Shown here in pieces: positions 56,423 through 64,000 of a DNA stretch of 64,000 bases. The position numbers and the translations under genes were made by a program. The notes beneath the pieces are model-generated. The model did not search any database. It saw nothing but the letters and a program-made list of their open reading frames with translations, and was not told the origin of the DNA. Position 1 is the stretch's first letter. Every line of letters begins with the position of its first letter. The stretch spans positions 2,490,416-2,554,415 of the forward strand of contig CP073693.1 in assembly GCA_018228645.1 (NCBI GenBank), read 5' to 3'. The DNA comes from Clostridiaceae bacterium Marseille-Q4143 (GTDB lineage: Bacteria > Bacillota > Clostridia > Lachnospirales > Lachnospiraceae).

Positions 56423-56698
56423 ATGGACACCAGAGTGGCACTTATTTCTATTATTGTAGAACAGGATGATGCGATTGAAGAATTAAACACGCTGCTTCAT
56501 GAAGCGCGTCAGTATATTATCGGCAGGATGGGTATTCCCTATCGTGCGAAAGGGATCAGCATCATCAGCATTGCCATCGATGCACCGCAGGATAAGATCA
56601 GTGCACTCTCCGGAAAAATCGGACGTTTGAAAGGAGTATCTGCCAAAACAGCATATTCCAATGTGATTACTCCGGCAGAAGGAGGAGCAGGCGATTGA
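56423..56698 (+). CDS. TM1266-type regulator
   Basis: A 91-residue ACT/NikR-like protein matching the family annotated as a putative iron-only hydrogenase system regulator (TM1266): TRVALISIIVEQDDAIEELN and GISIISIAIDAPQDKISALS. It is known mainly beside [FeFe]-hydrogenase maturation genes, so its place between hypE and nitrogenase-like genes is unexpected. GGAGG upstream. Overlaps the next start (TTGA). Confidence 0.8.
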   Translation: MDTRVALISIIVEQDDAIEELNTLLHEARQYIIGRMGIPYRAKGISIISIAIDAPQDKISALSGKIGRLKGVSAKTAYSNVITPAEGGAGD

Positions 56699-58020
56699 TT
56701 AGGGTGACAGAAAAAAAAGACGCTGTGATAAAGATGGAGGATGCATCCTTTCCGAAACCGTTTGCGTCAAAGCTGGAATATAATTCTCCGGTACACGGTA
56801 ACTGGAATATTGTACATACGGGAATGCAGGTTCCTGAGACGATACAAATCTATGTCTGTGCAGAGAACTGTATGCGGGGTGTTGTACTGACGGCTGCGGA
56901 AATGAATGCGGCAGACCGTTTTTCCTATGTAATCGTGGAAGAAAAGGATCTTTTGTACAGCAATCTGGAGGAGCTGACCATCGAGGGCGTAACCGATGTG
57001 TTGAACAAGAGGGGAGATCATCCGAAAGCTGTTTTGCTTTTTACGGTTTGCCTTCATCATTTCCTTGGAAGTAATCTGAAATATATTTACAGGAAATTAG
57101 AAGAGCGTTTCCCGGATATCTGTTTTATCCGCTGCTACATGGACCCGATTATGCAGAAGCACAGTCTGACTCCGGATCAGAAGCTTCGAAAAGCCATGTA
57201 CGATCCCCTTCCGGTCTGTGAAGCGGATGAGAAAACCGTCTCGGTATTGGGCAGTGATTTTGTCCTGGATGAGAGCAGCGATATCAAGCGTTTGTTAAAA
57301 CGATATGGGTACAGGGTACGGGAACTGCCTGCCTGCAATACCTGGCAGGAACTGCTGGAAATGAGCAGGGGGCGGTTGTTTCTTAACTGCTATCCGGCCG
57401 GAAAATATGGAATGGAGGCACAGGCAAAACGTCTGGGACGTGAGCACCTCTATCTGCCGGGCAGTTTTTCCTATGAAGAGATCGAGAACCAGTTAAAGCA
57501 GCTGACGGATATGCTCGGATTGCCGGAATTAACGGAAGAGGAACTGGCACATGAGCGTGCGGCCTGTGAGGAAAAGCTTGCAGAGACAAAGAATCTGATG
57601 GGGGAGATGCCGATTGTCCTGGATTATCTCTATCATCCAAGACCACTGGGGCTGGCAAAACTGCTTCTGACACATGGTTTCTGTGTGAAAGCCATTTATC
57701 TGGACGGCATCAGCCCGGAAGAAAAAGAGGATTTTCTCTGGCTTCAGGAGCATGCGCCGGAACTGGAACTGATTGCAACGATTCAGGTAAAGATGCGGGT
57801 GCTGCCAAGAGGCGGAGAGGAGAAAGTGCTTGCCATCGGACAAAAGGCAGCATATTTCAGCCGCAGCCGGCATTTTGTGAATCTGGTGCAGGGAGAGGGA
57901 CTGTATGGATTTGACGGAATCCGGAGAACGGCAGAGCTGATGATGGATGCTTACCGTAATGAAAAGGATACGGAAAGACTTGTAATACAAAAGGGATGGG
58001 GGTGCGAGTGCTGCCTATGA
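56695..58020 (+). CDS. nitrogenase component 1-like protein, second D-type subunit
   Basis: TTG start at 56695 overlapping the preceding TGA, with GGAGGAG 7 bases upstream. The 441-residue protein keeps the D-type pattern: Cys55 and Cys59 (YVCAENCMRG), DRFSYVIVEE, and Cys119 in FTVCLHHFLGSN. It differs by ending in GWGCECCL, three Cys in the last five residues. It is paralogous to the product of 49403 but more diverged from nitrogenases. It may act as scaffold (NifE-like) for the first pair, or as part of a second enzyme. Confidence 0.75.
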   Translation: MIRVTEKKDAVIKMEDASFPKPFASKLEYNSPVHGNWNIVHTGMQVPETIQIYVCAENCMRGVVLTAAEMNAADRFSYVIVEEKDLLYSNLEELTIEGVTDVLNKRGDHPKAVLLFTVCLHHFLGSNLKYIYRKLEERFPDICFIRCYMDPIMQKHSLTPDQKLRKAMYDPLPVCEADEKTVSVLGSDFVLDESSDIKRLLKRYGYRVRELPACNTWQELLEMSRGRLFLNCYPAGKYGMEAQAKRLGREHLYLPGSFSYEEIENQLKQLTDMLGLPELTEEELAHERAACEEKLAETKNLMGEMPIVLDYLYHPRPLGLAKLLLTHGFCVKAIYLDGISPEEKEDFLWLQEHAPELELIATIQVKMRVLPRGGEEKVLAIGQKAAYFSRSRHFVNLVQGEGLYGFDGIRRTAELMMDAYRNEKDTERLVIQKGWGCECCL

Positions 58021-59138
58021 GACAATCATATCGAATCATTCCGGTCTATACGGCAGATGTGTCCGGCGTCTGTTCCGCATTGTATGAGCTGGGTGGAATG
58101 ACCGTGATGCACGATCCTTCCGGATGCAACTCCACCTATAATACCCATGATGAGCTCCGCTGGTATGATCAGGACAGTCTGATCTTTATCTCAGGACTCA
58201 CAGAGATCGATGCGGTTATGGGAAATGACCGGAAATTTATCAATGATATTACGTATACTGCCAGTGAACTGCATCCGGCATTTATTGCACTGGCAGGTTC
58301 GCCGATTCCATTTTTGAATGGGACAGACTTTCCAGCCATTGCACGGATCATAGAAAAGAAAACCGGAATCCCGACGTTTTTTGTACCCACCAACGGGATG
58401 CATGATTATGTATATGGAGCTGGAATCGCGCTGGAAAAAATCGCCAGTCGGTTTGTCAAAGCACCGGATTGGCAGAAGAAACGAGATGTTTCTATGCGCA
58501 GTGTCAATCTCCTGGGTGTGACGCCTCTGGATTTCGGACCACAGGAAAATGTAGAATTATTAAAAGAAAATCTGAAAGCACATGGATGGGACGTATTCTC
58601 TACATGGGCCATGGGAGACGATCTCAAAACGTTGCAAATGTCAGGTGAGGCGGATATCAATCTGGTGGTATCCGCAGTGGGACTGTGGGCAGCGAAGGTC
58701 CTTTGGGAAAAATATCACATCCCATATGTGATCGGAACGCCGAATCAATGGTTAGCGGAAGACATTTCCCGTGCACTGGAACATACAGTTACGCAGAAGA
58801 CCGATTCTGTGACGGTATATTTGCAGAACCGCATGCAGCAGGAGGCGGAGATTGCGCTGATTGGAGAGCCAGTCACCATGGGCTCACTGGCAGCAGGAAT
58901 CGAAAAACAATATGGACGTGCGGCCCGTGTTCTGTGCCCGTTAAAAGAATGTGATACTTTGCTTGGACAGAAAGATGCAGTGGTGCTCGGAGAAGAAGCA
59001 ATGGAAGAGGCACTGAAAAGTGCCAAAATCATTGTGGCGGATCCGCTGTATCGTCCGATCTGCCCAAAAGACAGCACTTTTTATGAACTTCCGCATGTGG
59101 CATTTTCGGGAAGAATCTATTTCCATAATCTCCAGTAG
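58017..59138 (+). CDS. nitrogenase component 1-like protein, second K-type subunit
   Basis: ATG 58017 overlaps the preceding TGA. The 373-residue protein is collinear with the product of 50688: GVCSALYELGGMTVMHDPSG, then CNSTYN, FISGLTEIDAVMGNDRKF and GSPIPFLNGTD. Like its paralogue it lacks the Cys before the GTD motif. Its 3' end overlaps the convergent exporter gene by 22 bases. Likely partner of the preceding D-type protein. Confidence 0.78.
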   Translation: MRQSYRIIPVYTADVSGVCSALYELGGMTVMHDPSGCNSTYNTHDELRWYDQDSLIFISGLTEIDAVMGNDRKFINDITYTASELHPAFIALAGSPIPFLNGTDFPAIARIIEKKTGIPTFFVPTNGMHDYVYGAGIALEKIASRFVKAPDWQKKRDVSMRSVNLLGVTPLDFGPQENVELLKENLKAHGWDVFSTWAMGDDLKTLQMSGEADINLVVSAVGLWAAKVLWEKYHIPYVIGTPNQWLAEDISRALEHTVTQKTDSVTVYLQNRMQQEAEIALIGEPVTMGSLAAGIEKQYGRAARVLCPLKECDTLLGQKDAVVLGEEAMEEALKSAKIIVADPLYRPICPKDSTFYELPHVAFSGRIYFHNLQ

Positions 59139-61261
59139 ATTCCTTTTCGCTCTAACAATTCCTGATGTGTTCCTTGTTCTGCAATGGTGCCGTGATTCAT
59201 TACGACAATTCGATCGCAGTTTTTAATGGTATTCAGTCGATGGGCGATTACAATGACAGTCATGGAGGCAGGCAGTCCGTTCAACATTTTCTGAATGGCA
59301 GATTCGGCAATAGAATCCAGATGGCTGGTTGCTTCATCAAGAATCAGGACAGAAGGATGTCGAAGCAGTGCGCGGGCAATGGCAAGCCGCTGCTTCTGAC
59401 CGCCGGAGAGGGAATCTCCATTTTCACCGACAGACGAATCATAGCGGAGAGGAAGAGAATCAATAAAGGATTTGATACTGCACAATTCACAGATTTGATC
59501 AAGTTCCTTTTCCTGTATTTTCCCGATTCCCATTTCCAGATTTTCACGGATACTGCCACTGAAGAAAACAATGTTTTGAGATACATAAGCGATCTGGCTG
59601 CGAAGAGACTGTGCGGAAAGAGAGCGAAGATCGTGTTCACCGATCCGAATATTGCCGCTTTCAAAGTCAAAAAGCCGTAGAAGAAGTTTGACAAGCGTAG
59701 TTTTTCCACATCCGCTTTCACCCACAATCGCAATTTTTTCACCGGATGTGATATGCAGATTGATATTGTGAAGAATAAGCTGATGTGAACCGTAGCGAAA
59801 ATCAACATTTGAGAACTCAATATCTTTTCCAGAAACAGAAAGTTTCTGTTCCTCTGCAGACGGTTCCGGTGTCAATTCCAGTATATCCAAAAGCCGTTCA
59901 ATGGAAACAAAAGCAGTCTGCAGCTGTGGCTGGAAGTTAATGATATTTTGAATAGGAGTCAGAAAATAAGTAAGCAATGCTACAAAAGTCATAAGTTTTC
60001 CTATAGTCATGGTACCTGTAATTGTCATAACAGTGCCTGCCCACAGAATCAGTACTTCGCCAATGAATGCGGTTGTATCGGTCAATGTAGTCTGTGCATT
60101 GGAAATGGTATTTCCACGAAGAACACTGGATAGAAGTTTTTCGAACAAATCTGTGCCTTTTTTTCCGAAATCAGATTCTGCATGGAGTGTTTTCAGTGTT
60201 TCTTCTCCATTGATGGATTCGATGACATGTGCATTAAAAAGAGAATTATCATTCATAATTTTTTCATTGTGCTTTTTCAGAGGGCGTGCAAAAGAGAAAG
60301 CAATTACAGCATAGAGAATCAGCAGAACAGATGCGATACCGAGCAGAACAGGGCTTTCCATATATAACATGATTCCACCGATAATTGCCATAACCAGATC
60401 AATCAGAATGGTAATCGCACCCTGAGAAATGGCATCTCTTGCCAGAGCAGCATCTGTAAACCGGGAAATGATTTCCCCGGTTTTTCTATATTCAAAAAAA
60501 TTCATAGGAAGATTAGTCGCATGGATATAGCTTTTCAATACGAGTGCGGTATCCAGGTGATTGCTCAAATGAATAATTAATTGTCCGCGAATAAAAGAAA
60601 TCCCCTGCATGAGAAGATAGAGAAAAATGATTCCAGCTGTAAAAGCATTGAGTTTTTGCAGAGCATTACTGTGGACAGCGATATCTATAATATACTGATA
60701 ATAAAAAGCGCCAATTATACCGGAGCCGGTGACCAGTAACGACAGAAAAAATATGGGGATGAGAGTCTTTTTCTGTTCCCTTACTAACTGGAGAAAAAAT
60801 TGGATGGGAGAAGTAGAAAAATGACCTTTCTGAAACTGTTTATCTGGTTGAAGAAGAAGCAGGGCGCCCGTCCAGATATTGAAAAAATCTTCTGGCGTAT
60901 AAGTAATGATTCCTTTTGCAGGATCGGAAACGATAATTTTTTGTTCATTAACTTCTTCGACAACGATGTAATGGAGCAAATTGTCATCGACCACTACATG
61001 AGCAATGGCAGGTGTTGGAAATCCTGCCAGAAAAGCCTCTTTATCCCCTTTGACACCGGTTGCTTTGAATCCCAGTTTTTCAGCAGTTTTTGCAAGACTG
61101 AACAGAGAAGTGCCCTGTCTGTCAGTACCTGCCAGTGAGCGGATTTTAGCCAGAGAGAGATCAAGACCATATTGTTTTGCAATGATTGCCAGACATGCAG
61201 GACCGCAGTCAGTGGTATCGTGTTGCTTTATACATAAATAGTGTTGTTTGTGAAGGGTCAT
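59117..61261 (-). CDS. C39 peptidase-containing ABC exporter (PCAT)
   Basis: A 714-residue exporter: N-terminal C39 peptidase with catalytic Cys in TTDCGPACLAII and His in LLHYIVV, six membrane helices, and an ABC ATPase with GESGCGKTT, LSGGQKQRLAIARAL and DEATSHLD. Such proteins cut a double-glycine leader and export the mature peptide. The precursor at 61393 has such a leader. GGAG upstream. No HlyD-like accessory protein is seen. Confidence 0.9.
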   Translation of the reverse strand: MTLHKQHYLCIKQHDTTDCGPACLAIIAKQYGLDLSLAKIRSLAGTDRQGTSLFSLAKTAEKLGFKATGVKGDKEAFLAGFPTPAIAHVVVDDNLLHYIVVEEVNEQKIIVSDPAKGIITYTPEDFFNIWTGALLLLQPDKQFQKGHFSTSPIQFFLQLVREQKKTLIPIFFLSLLVTGSGIIGAFYYQYIIDIAVHSNALQKLNAFTAGIIFLYLLMQGISFIRGQLIIHLSNHLDTALVLKSYIHATNLPMNFFEYRKTGEIISRFTDAALARDAISQGAITILIDLVMAIIGGIMLYMESPVLLGIASVLLILYAVIAFSFARPLKKHNEKIMNDNSLFNAHVIESINGEETLKTLHAESDFGKKGTDLFEKLLSSVLRGNTISNAQTTLTDTTAFIGEVLILWAGTVMTITGTMTIGKLMTFVALLTYFLTPIQNIINFQPQLQTAFVSIERLLDILELTPEPSAEEQKLSVSGKDIEFSNVDFRYGSHQLILHNINLHITSGEKIAIVGESGCGKTTLVKLLLRLFDFESGNIRIGEHDLRSLSAQSLRSQIAYVSQNIVFFSGSIRENLEMGIGKIQEKELDQICELCSIKSFIDSLPLRYDSSVGENGDSLSGGQKQRLAIARALLRHPSVLILDEATSHLDSIAESAIQKMLNGLPASMTVIVIAHRLNTIKNCDRIVVMNHGTIAEQGTHQELLERKGIYWRLWK

Positions 61262-61292
61262 AGCTTTGCGCTCCTGTATTTGTTATGAAATA

Positions 61293-61335
61293 AAAAGACC
61301 AGCGTCAAACAGATTGGGCTGGTCTTTTATTTTTA
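61293..61335. terminator. hairpin between precursor and exporter
   Basis: AAAAGACCAGC (61293-61303) and GCTGGTCTTTT (61318-61328), bordered by A and T tracts. In the minus direction it may allow partial read-through so the peptide is made in excess of the exporter. Confidence 0.65.
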
Positions 61336-61392
61336 TATTTCTCGACGATCCGGATATAAATGATAAAAGCTATTTCAGCAGTTTATGAAAGA

Positions 61393-61575
61393 CTACCGTC
61401 CTACGCGGGTTGCATCGTTGTATTCGTATCTGGGATTGTTCGGAGTACAACGACCGTGATTACCAGTATCTTTTATAAAATAGATCATCATTTTTGCAAA
61501 TAATCTGGGGAGAAAAAACATTCCGCCGTTAACAGTTTCCATTTCACTCTGGGTCATAACTTTAAAAGTATTCAT
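61393..61575 (-). CDS. double-glycine precursor peptide (bacteriocin or signal)
   Basis: A 60-residue peptide beginning MNTFKVMTQSEMETVNGG, a classic GG leader of 18 residues, followed by a 42-residue core with a hydrophobic N-half (MFFLPRLFAKMMIYF) and a polar tail with one Cys. AAGGAG 9 bases before ATG. It lies directly upstream of the C39 exporter on the same strand. The core matches no class I recognise; bacteriocin or signalling peptide are both possible. No immunity gene is evident. Confidence 0.75.
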   Translation of the reverse strand: MNTFKVMTQSEMETVNGGMFFLPRLFAKMMIYFIKDTGNHGRCTPNNPRYEYNDATRVGR

Positions 61576-61622
61576 AATCTGTGATCTCCTTTGATAAATG
61601 AAATTTGTGAACTGTAGTTCTT

Positions 61623-61651
61623 TTGGATCGTCAAATACATTATGATATAGT
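61623..61651 (+). promoter_or_regulatory. promoter of the amidohydrolase-like gene
   Basis: TTGGAT (61623-61628), 17-base spacer, TATAGT (61646-61651), 110 bases before the chosen start. The divergent side should hold the precursor peptide promoter, not resolved by eye. Confidence 0.6.
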
Positions 61652-61760
61652 CATGTAAAATGCACTAGCAGGAAGGTGTAAAAGAGAAGTGAGATTCTTG
61701 TAAATTTTATTTACTGTGGCAGTTTTTTCAAATAGAGGATACTTTGAGGAGCATCGGACA

Positions 61761-62519
61761 ATGATATATAACGAATTCATACATAAACATCCTGTAGTCA
61801 TCAGCATTCCGCACAGCGGTATCTGGATTCCAACGGAGATGAAAGCAAAACTGAAAAAAGATCTGATTCTGCCAAATAGTGACTGGTATTTGCCGGATTT
61901 TTATGATTTTCTGCGGGAGCAGCAGTACACAGTGCTGATGAATCCGGTGAATCGATACGTGATTGATGTGAACAGGGACAGAATCAGAGAGGGAGATTCC
62001 TATAAGACGAACCTTATCTACACCCATACTACCCAGGACGACGAGATGTACGAGGTGCTGCCTGACGAGAAAGAAATTCAAGAATGCATAGATAACTTTT
62101 ATGTGCCATATCATCGACGGCTGGAACAACTTCTGGTGGAAAAGAAGAAGCATTTTCCAAAGGTGTATTTGCTGGATTTACATAGTTTTGGCTTGAATTT
62201 TGGGGCGGATATTTTATTGGGCAGTAGTTTCGGGACAAGCTGCTCGGATGAATTTCTGAAGAAAATGGAACAGTTGTGTTCGAAGCAGGGATTCTCGGTA
62301 AAATGCAATCAGGAATATGCAGGCGGCTATATTACCCGGCATTATGGACGGCAGGAACTTGGATATGAGGCATTGCAGATCGAACTATGGTATGGTGCTT
62401 ATATTGAGAAGAGGGAGTTTGGAAAAGAAGAACTTCCAAGGATTCAAGAGAAGTTTTACGAAGATGCATGTGAAAGAATGAGTAGGGTGTTTGAAAACTT
62501 AAGAAAATGTATAATGTAA
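61761..62519 (+). CDS. N-formylglutamate amidohydrolase-like protein
   Basis: ATG 61761 is chosen (GAGGAG 9 bases upstream); the frame extends 15 codons further 5' without a binding site. The 252-residue protein matches the N-formylglutamate amidohydrolase (FGase) family: VVISIPHSG near the N-terminus, DVNRDR, DLHSFG, and a distal LQIELWYG strand. The family cleaves N-formylglutamate in histidine breakdown or acts on related formyl or peptide substrates. No hut genes are nearby, so the substrate is uncertain. Confidence 0.78.
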   Translation: MIYNEFIHKHPVVISIPHSGIWIPTEMKAKLKKDLILPNSDWYLPDFYDFLREQQYTVLMNPVNRYVIDVNRDRIREGDSYKTNLIYTHTTQDDEMYEVLPDEKEIQECIDNFYVPYHRRLEQLLVEKKKHFPKVYLLDLHSFGLNFGADILLGSSFGTSCSDEFLKKMEQLCSKQGFSVKCNQEYAGGYITRHYGRQELGYEALQIELWYGAYIEKREFGKEELPRIQEKFYEDACERMSRVFENLRKCIM

Positions 62520-62561
62520 ACATCTGATGAAGGACTCGGAAGATAAAAGGTGAAACAGATA

Positions 62562-63116
62562 ATGAACATGAATTTTGACGTAAATCAAGTATTCCAGAAT
62601 CGGCTGGCTGCGAGTCTGGGACTTGATAAATACCAATATATTATGGATCGAGTGAAGAAAACAGATCTATCTAAGGATTCGGATTTTCAGAAATCATTCA
62701 ATAGTTTTTATCTAATCAGGAGAAATGAAGCCTGGAGAAACATATATTATGAGTACTTTGAACAAGTAAAATCTGAAATACCGACATTTTCAAATATTAT
62801 TACATATTTATATGAGACAACAGGGAATATTGAACCATCCTTTTCCAGCAAAATGCTTGCATCTATATTTCCGGAGAAACCTATATGGGATCGTTATGTG
62901 GTACAGAATCTGAATTTGAAACTTGAAGGAGCAACAAAAAAGGAAAAGCTGGAAAATGCGATGGCATTATATGCGGATATCGAAAAGTTTTACGCTGATT
63001 TCTTGAAAACGGATAAAGCGAACGAGTGTATCAAGGTATTTGATGAAACATTGCCGAATTATGAATGGATATCAGATGTAAAGAAAATTGATTGTATTTT
63101 GTGGAGCATCAGGTGA
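62562..63116 (+). CDS. hypothetical protein
   Basis: A soluble helical protein of about 184 residues; several starts are possible (GTG 62550, ATG 62562 or 62568), with AAAAGG only a moderate binding site. It is rich in Lys, Asn and aromatic residues, with no motif known to me. It follows the amidohydrolase-like gene by about 40 bases and ends before a long hairpin. No family recognised. Confidence 0.55.
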   Translation: MNMNFDVNQVFQNRLAASLGLDKYQYIMDRVKKTDLSKDSDFQKSFNSFYLIRRNEAWRNIYYEYFEQVKSEIPTFSNIITYLYETTGNIEPSFSSKMLASIFPEKPIWDRYVVQNLNLKLEGATKKEKLENAMALYADIEKFYADFLKTDKANECIKVFDETLPNYEWISDVKKIDCILWSIR

Positions 63117-63152
63117 TATTATATAACTTATCTTAACATTGAAAAAGCTTAA

Positions 63153-63209
63153 AACCATCAAAATGATTACTTTTTTGAAAAACAAACAATCATTTTGATG
63201 GTTAATTTT
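63153..63209. terminator. long perfect hairpin terminator
   Basis: AACCATCAAAATGATT (63153-63168) and AATCATTTTGATGGTT (63188-63203) form a 16-bp perfect stem followed by AATTTTATTT. Confidence 0.75.
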
Positions 63210-63272
63210 ATTTACAAATGGATATAATCATGATATGTTATAGAAAAGCGATTGGGTTTGGAGAATAAGAAT

Positions 63273-63821
63273 ATGAAAACAAGACAATTTGCGGTAAATG
63301 AATATGTAACATCAGAAGAAATTAAAACTGTAAGGAAGCAATTAGGATTGACGCAAAAAGAATTTGCACAGCTAATTGGAAGTTCCAAACCAACAGTGGA
63401 GCGCTGGGAGAGGGGAAATATGCAGGTGAAAGGGCCTGTCATTTTACTCCTTCAGATGTTGATTCACGATCCGGAGTATGCATTGCAGTTTGAAATTCTG
63501 CCCAAAGAGTTACCAGTGCGTATGTGGTACATGTATAAAAATAAAGTCTGTACATTGATTGATGTGGATGAAGTGAAGCAGATTGTTCGGATAAAAAATT
63601 ATGCAGACAATATTATGTTTTGGGCATTTGGAAGTAATCAAAATCCGGATATCGATGATTATCGGGAATTTTTGGAATCCAGATGCTTTCCCAAGACAAG
63701 GGATAAAATGAAGCTTGTATTGAAAGATATCGGAGTACCTTTTTACGATCTGTATCTGATTATTCAGAAAACAGAAGGCCGGATGGCAGAAGATGATTTT
63801 TGGATTCGGATTGAGAAATGA
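63273..63821 (+). CDS. helix-turn-helix regulator with C-terminal extension
   Basis: ATG 63273 is chosen (GGAG 9 bases upstream). The 182-residue protein has an N-terminal XRE-type HTH (VRKQLGLTQKEFAQLIGSSK, then PTVERWERG), similar to MqsA/HigA-type antitoxins. A C-terminal domain of unknown type follows. It precedes the next gene by 11 bases and is probably co-transcribed with it; no toxin-like gene is visible in the window. Confidence 0.7.
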   Translation: MKTRQFAVNEYVTSEEIKTVRKQLGLTQKEFAQLIGSSKPTVERWERGNMQVKGPVILLLQMLIHDPEYALQFEILPKELPVRMWYMYKNKVCTLIDVDEVKQIVRIKNYADNIMFWAFGSNQNPDIDDYREFLESRCFPKTRDKMKLVLKDIGVPFYDLYLIIQKTEGRMAEDDFWIRIEK

Positions 63822-63832
63822 TGGAGGAACAA

Positions 63833-64000
63833 ATGAAAAAGTTAGCCATATTTTTCCCGGGAATTGGTTATCACTGTGACAAACCATTGCTTTATTATGC
63901 AAGAAAGCTGACACAGGAATGTGGATATGAGGAGAGTATTTCGCTTTCTTATTCCTATGATGGTAGAAACATCCGTGGAGATGAGCAGAAGATGCAGCAG
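63833..64000 (+). CDS. alpha/beta hydrolase-like protein, 3' end outside the window
   Basis: The first 56 residues only, beginning MKKLAIFFPGIGYHCDKPLL. The IFFPGIGYHCD start resembles short alpha/beta hydrolases of Firmicutes. GGAGG 7 bases upstream. The frame is open to the window end, so catalytic residues cannot be seen. Confidence 0.5.
   Translation, partial: MKKLAIFFPGIGYHCDKPLLYYARKLTQECGYEESISLSYSYDGRNIRGDEQKMQQ

Noticed and set aside
48645..59138. Nitrogen fixation genes
   Set aside because: The D/K-like proteins lack recognisable FeMo-cofactor and complete P-cluster ligand patterns, are shorter than NifD/NifK, and nifB, nifV or other fixation genes are absent from the window.
59165..61241. 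Plus-strand frames opposite the C39 exporter
   Set aside because: Antisense shadows without binding sites; the minus-strand frame has all exporter motifs.
63273..64000. A complete toxin-antitoxin pair
   Set aside because: The HTH protein is antitoxin-like, but its neighbour begins like an alpha/beta hydrolase and no toxin fold is visible.

Overview
The window looks like the chromosome of a Gram-positive anaerobe of the Lachnospiraceae type (class Clostridia, gut). Evidence is the moderate to low GC, GGAGG-type ribosome binding sites, and gene families typical of that group: clostridial conjugative-element proteins, tet(O), a ROK regulator with sorbitol-type dehydrogenase, and GPH transporters. 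This is inference; there is no rRNA gene in the window.

Layout. (1) About 1 to 43.84 kb is integrated conjugative DNA. It holds a very large helicase/methylase gene, a polyvalent ArdC/LtrC-like protein, a TTRAP-type protein, an Abi protein, MobC and a MobP-type relaxase, Tn916-like regulatory genes and a terminal large serine recombinase. (2) Nested inside the helicase gene, at about 8.44 to 19.48 kb, is an 11-kb mobilizable element of Tn4451-like design. It carries TnpV, tet(O) with its leader attenuator, three small sigma-like regulators, a RecA-fold Rep-like ATPase, a four-copy iteron array around a MobV-type oriT, a MobV relaxase, ParB, a PC4-like protein and a second large serine recombinase. 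(3) At 28.2 to 38.9 kb lies a beta-lactam-sensing cargo island: BlaI and BlaR1, a MecA-like class B penicillin-binding protein, three tandem paralogous envelope proteins and several small membrane proteins. At least four copies of one BlaI-type operator control it. (4) At 44.1 to 48.0 kb is chromosomal sugar or polyol metabolism (ROK repressor, zinc dehydrogenase, GPH transporter). It ends in a scar made of a truncated fructokinase and a relaxase remnant.

(5) At 48.4 to 59.1 kb is the most unusual region: one tightly packed operon with a NifH-like ATPase, a NifD/NifK-like pair, HypF, HypC, HypD, HypE, a TM1266-type regulator, and a second NifD/NifK-like pair. Stop and start codons overlap at five junctions. 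The four Hyp proteins are the known machinery that builds Fe(CN)2CO for [NiFe]-hydrogenases, but no hydrogenase subunit, HypA or HypB is present here. I infer a nitrogenase-like reductase, possibly with a second pair as scaffold, whose metallocofactor may use a Hyp-made iron-cyanide-carbonyl unit. A leader with a promoter, an intrinsic terminator and an inverted repeat suggests attenuation.

(6) At 59.1 to 61.6 kb, on the opposite strand, are a C39-peptidase ABC exporter and its likely double-glycine precursor peptide. (7) The remainder holds an N-formylglutamate amidohydrolase-like gene, an unknown gene, an HTH regulator and the start of a gene cut by the window edge.
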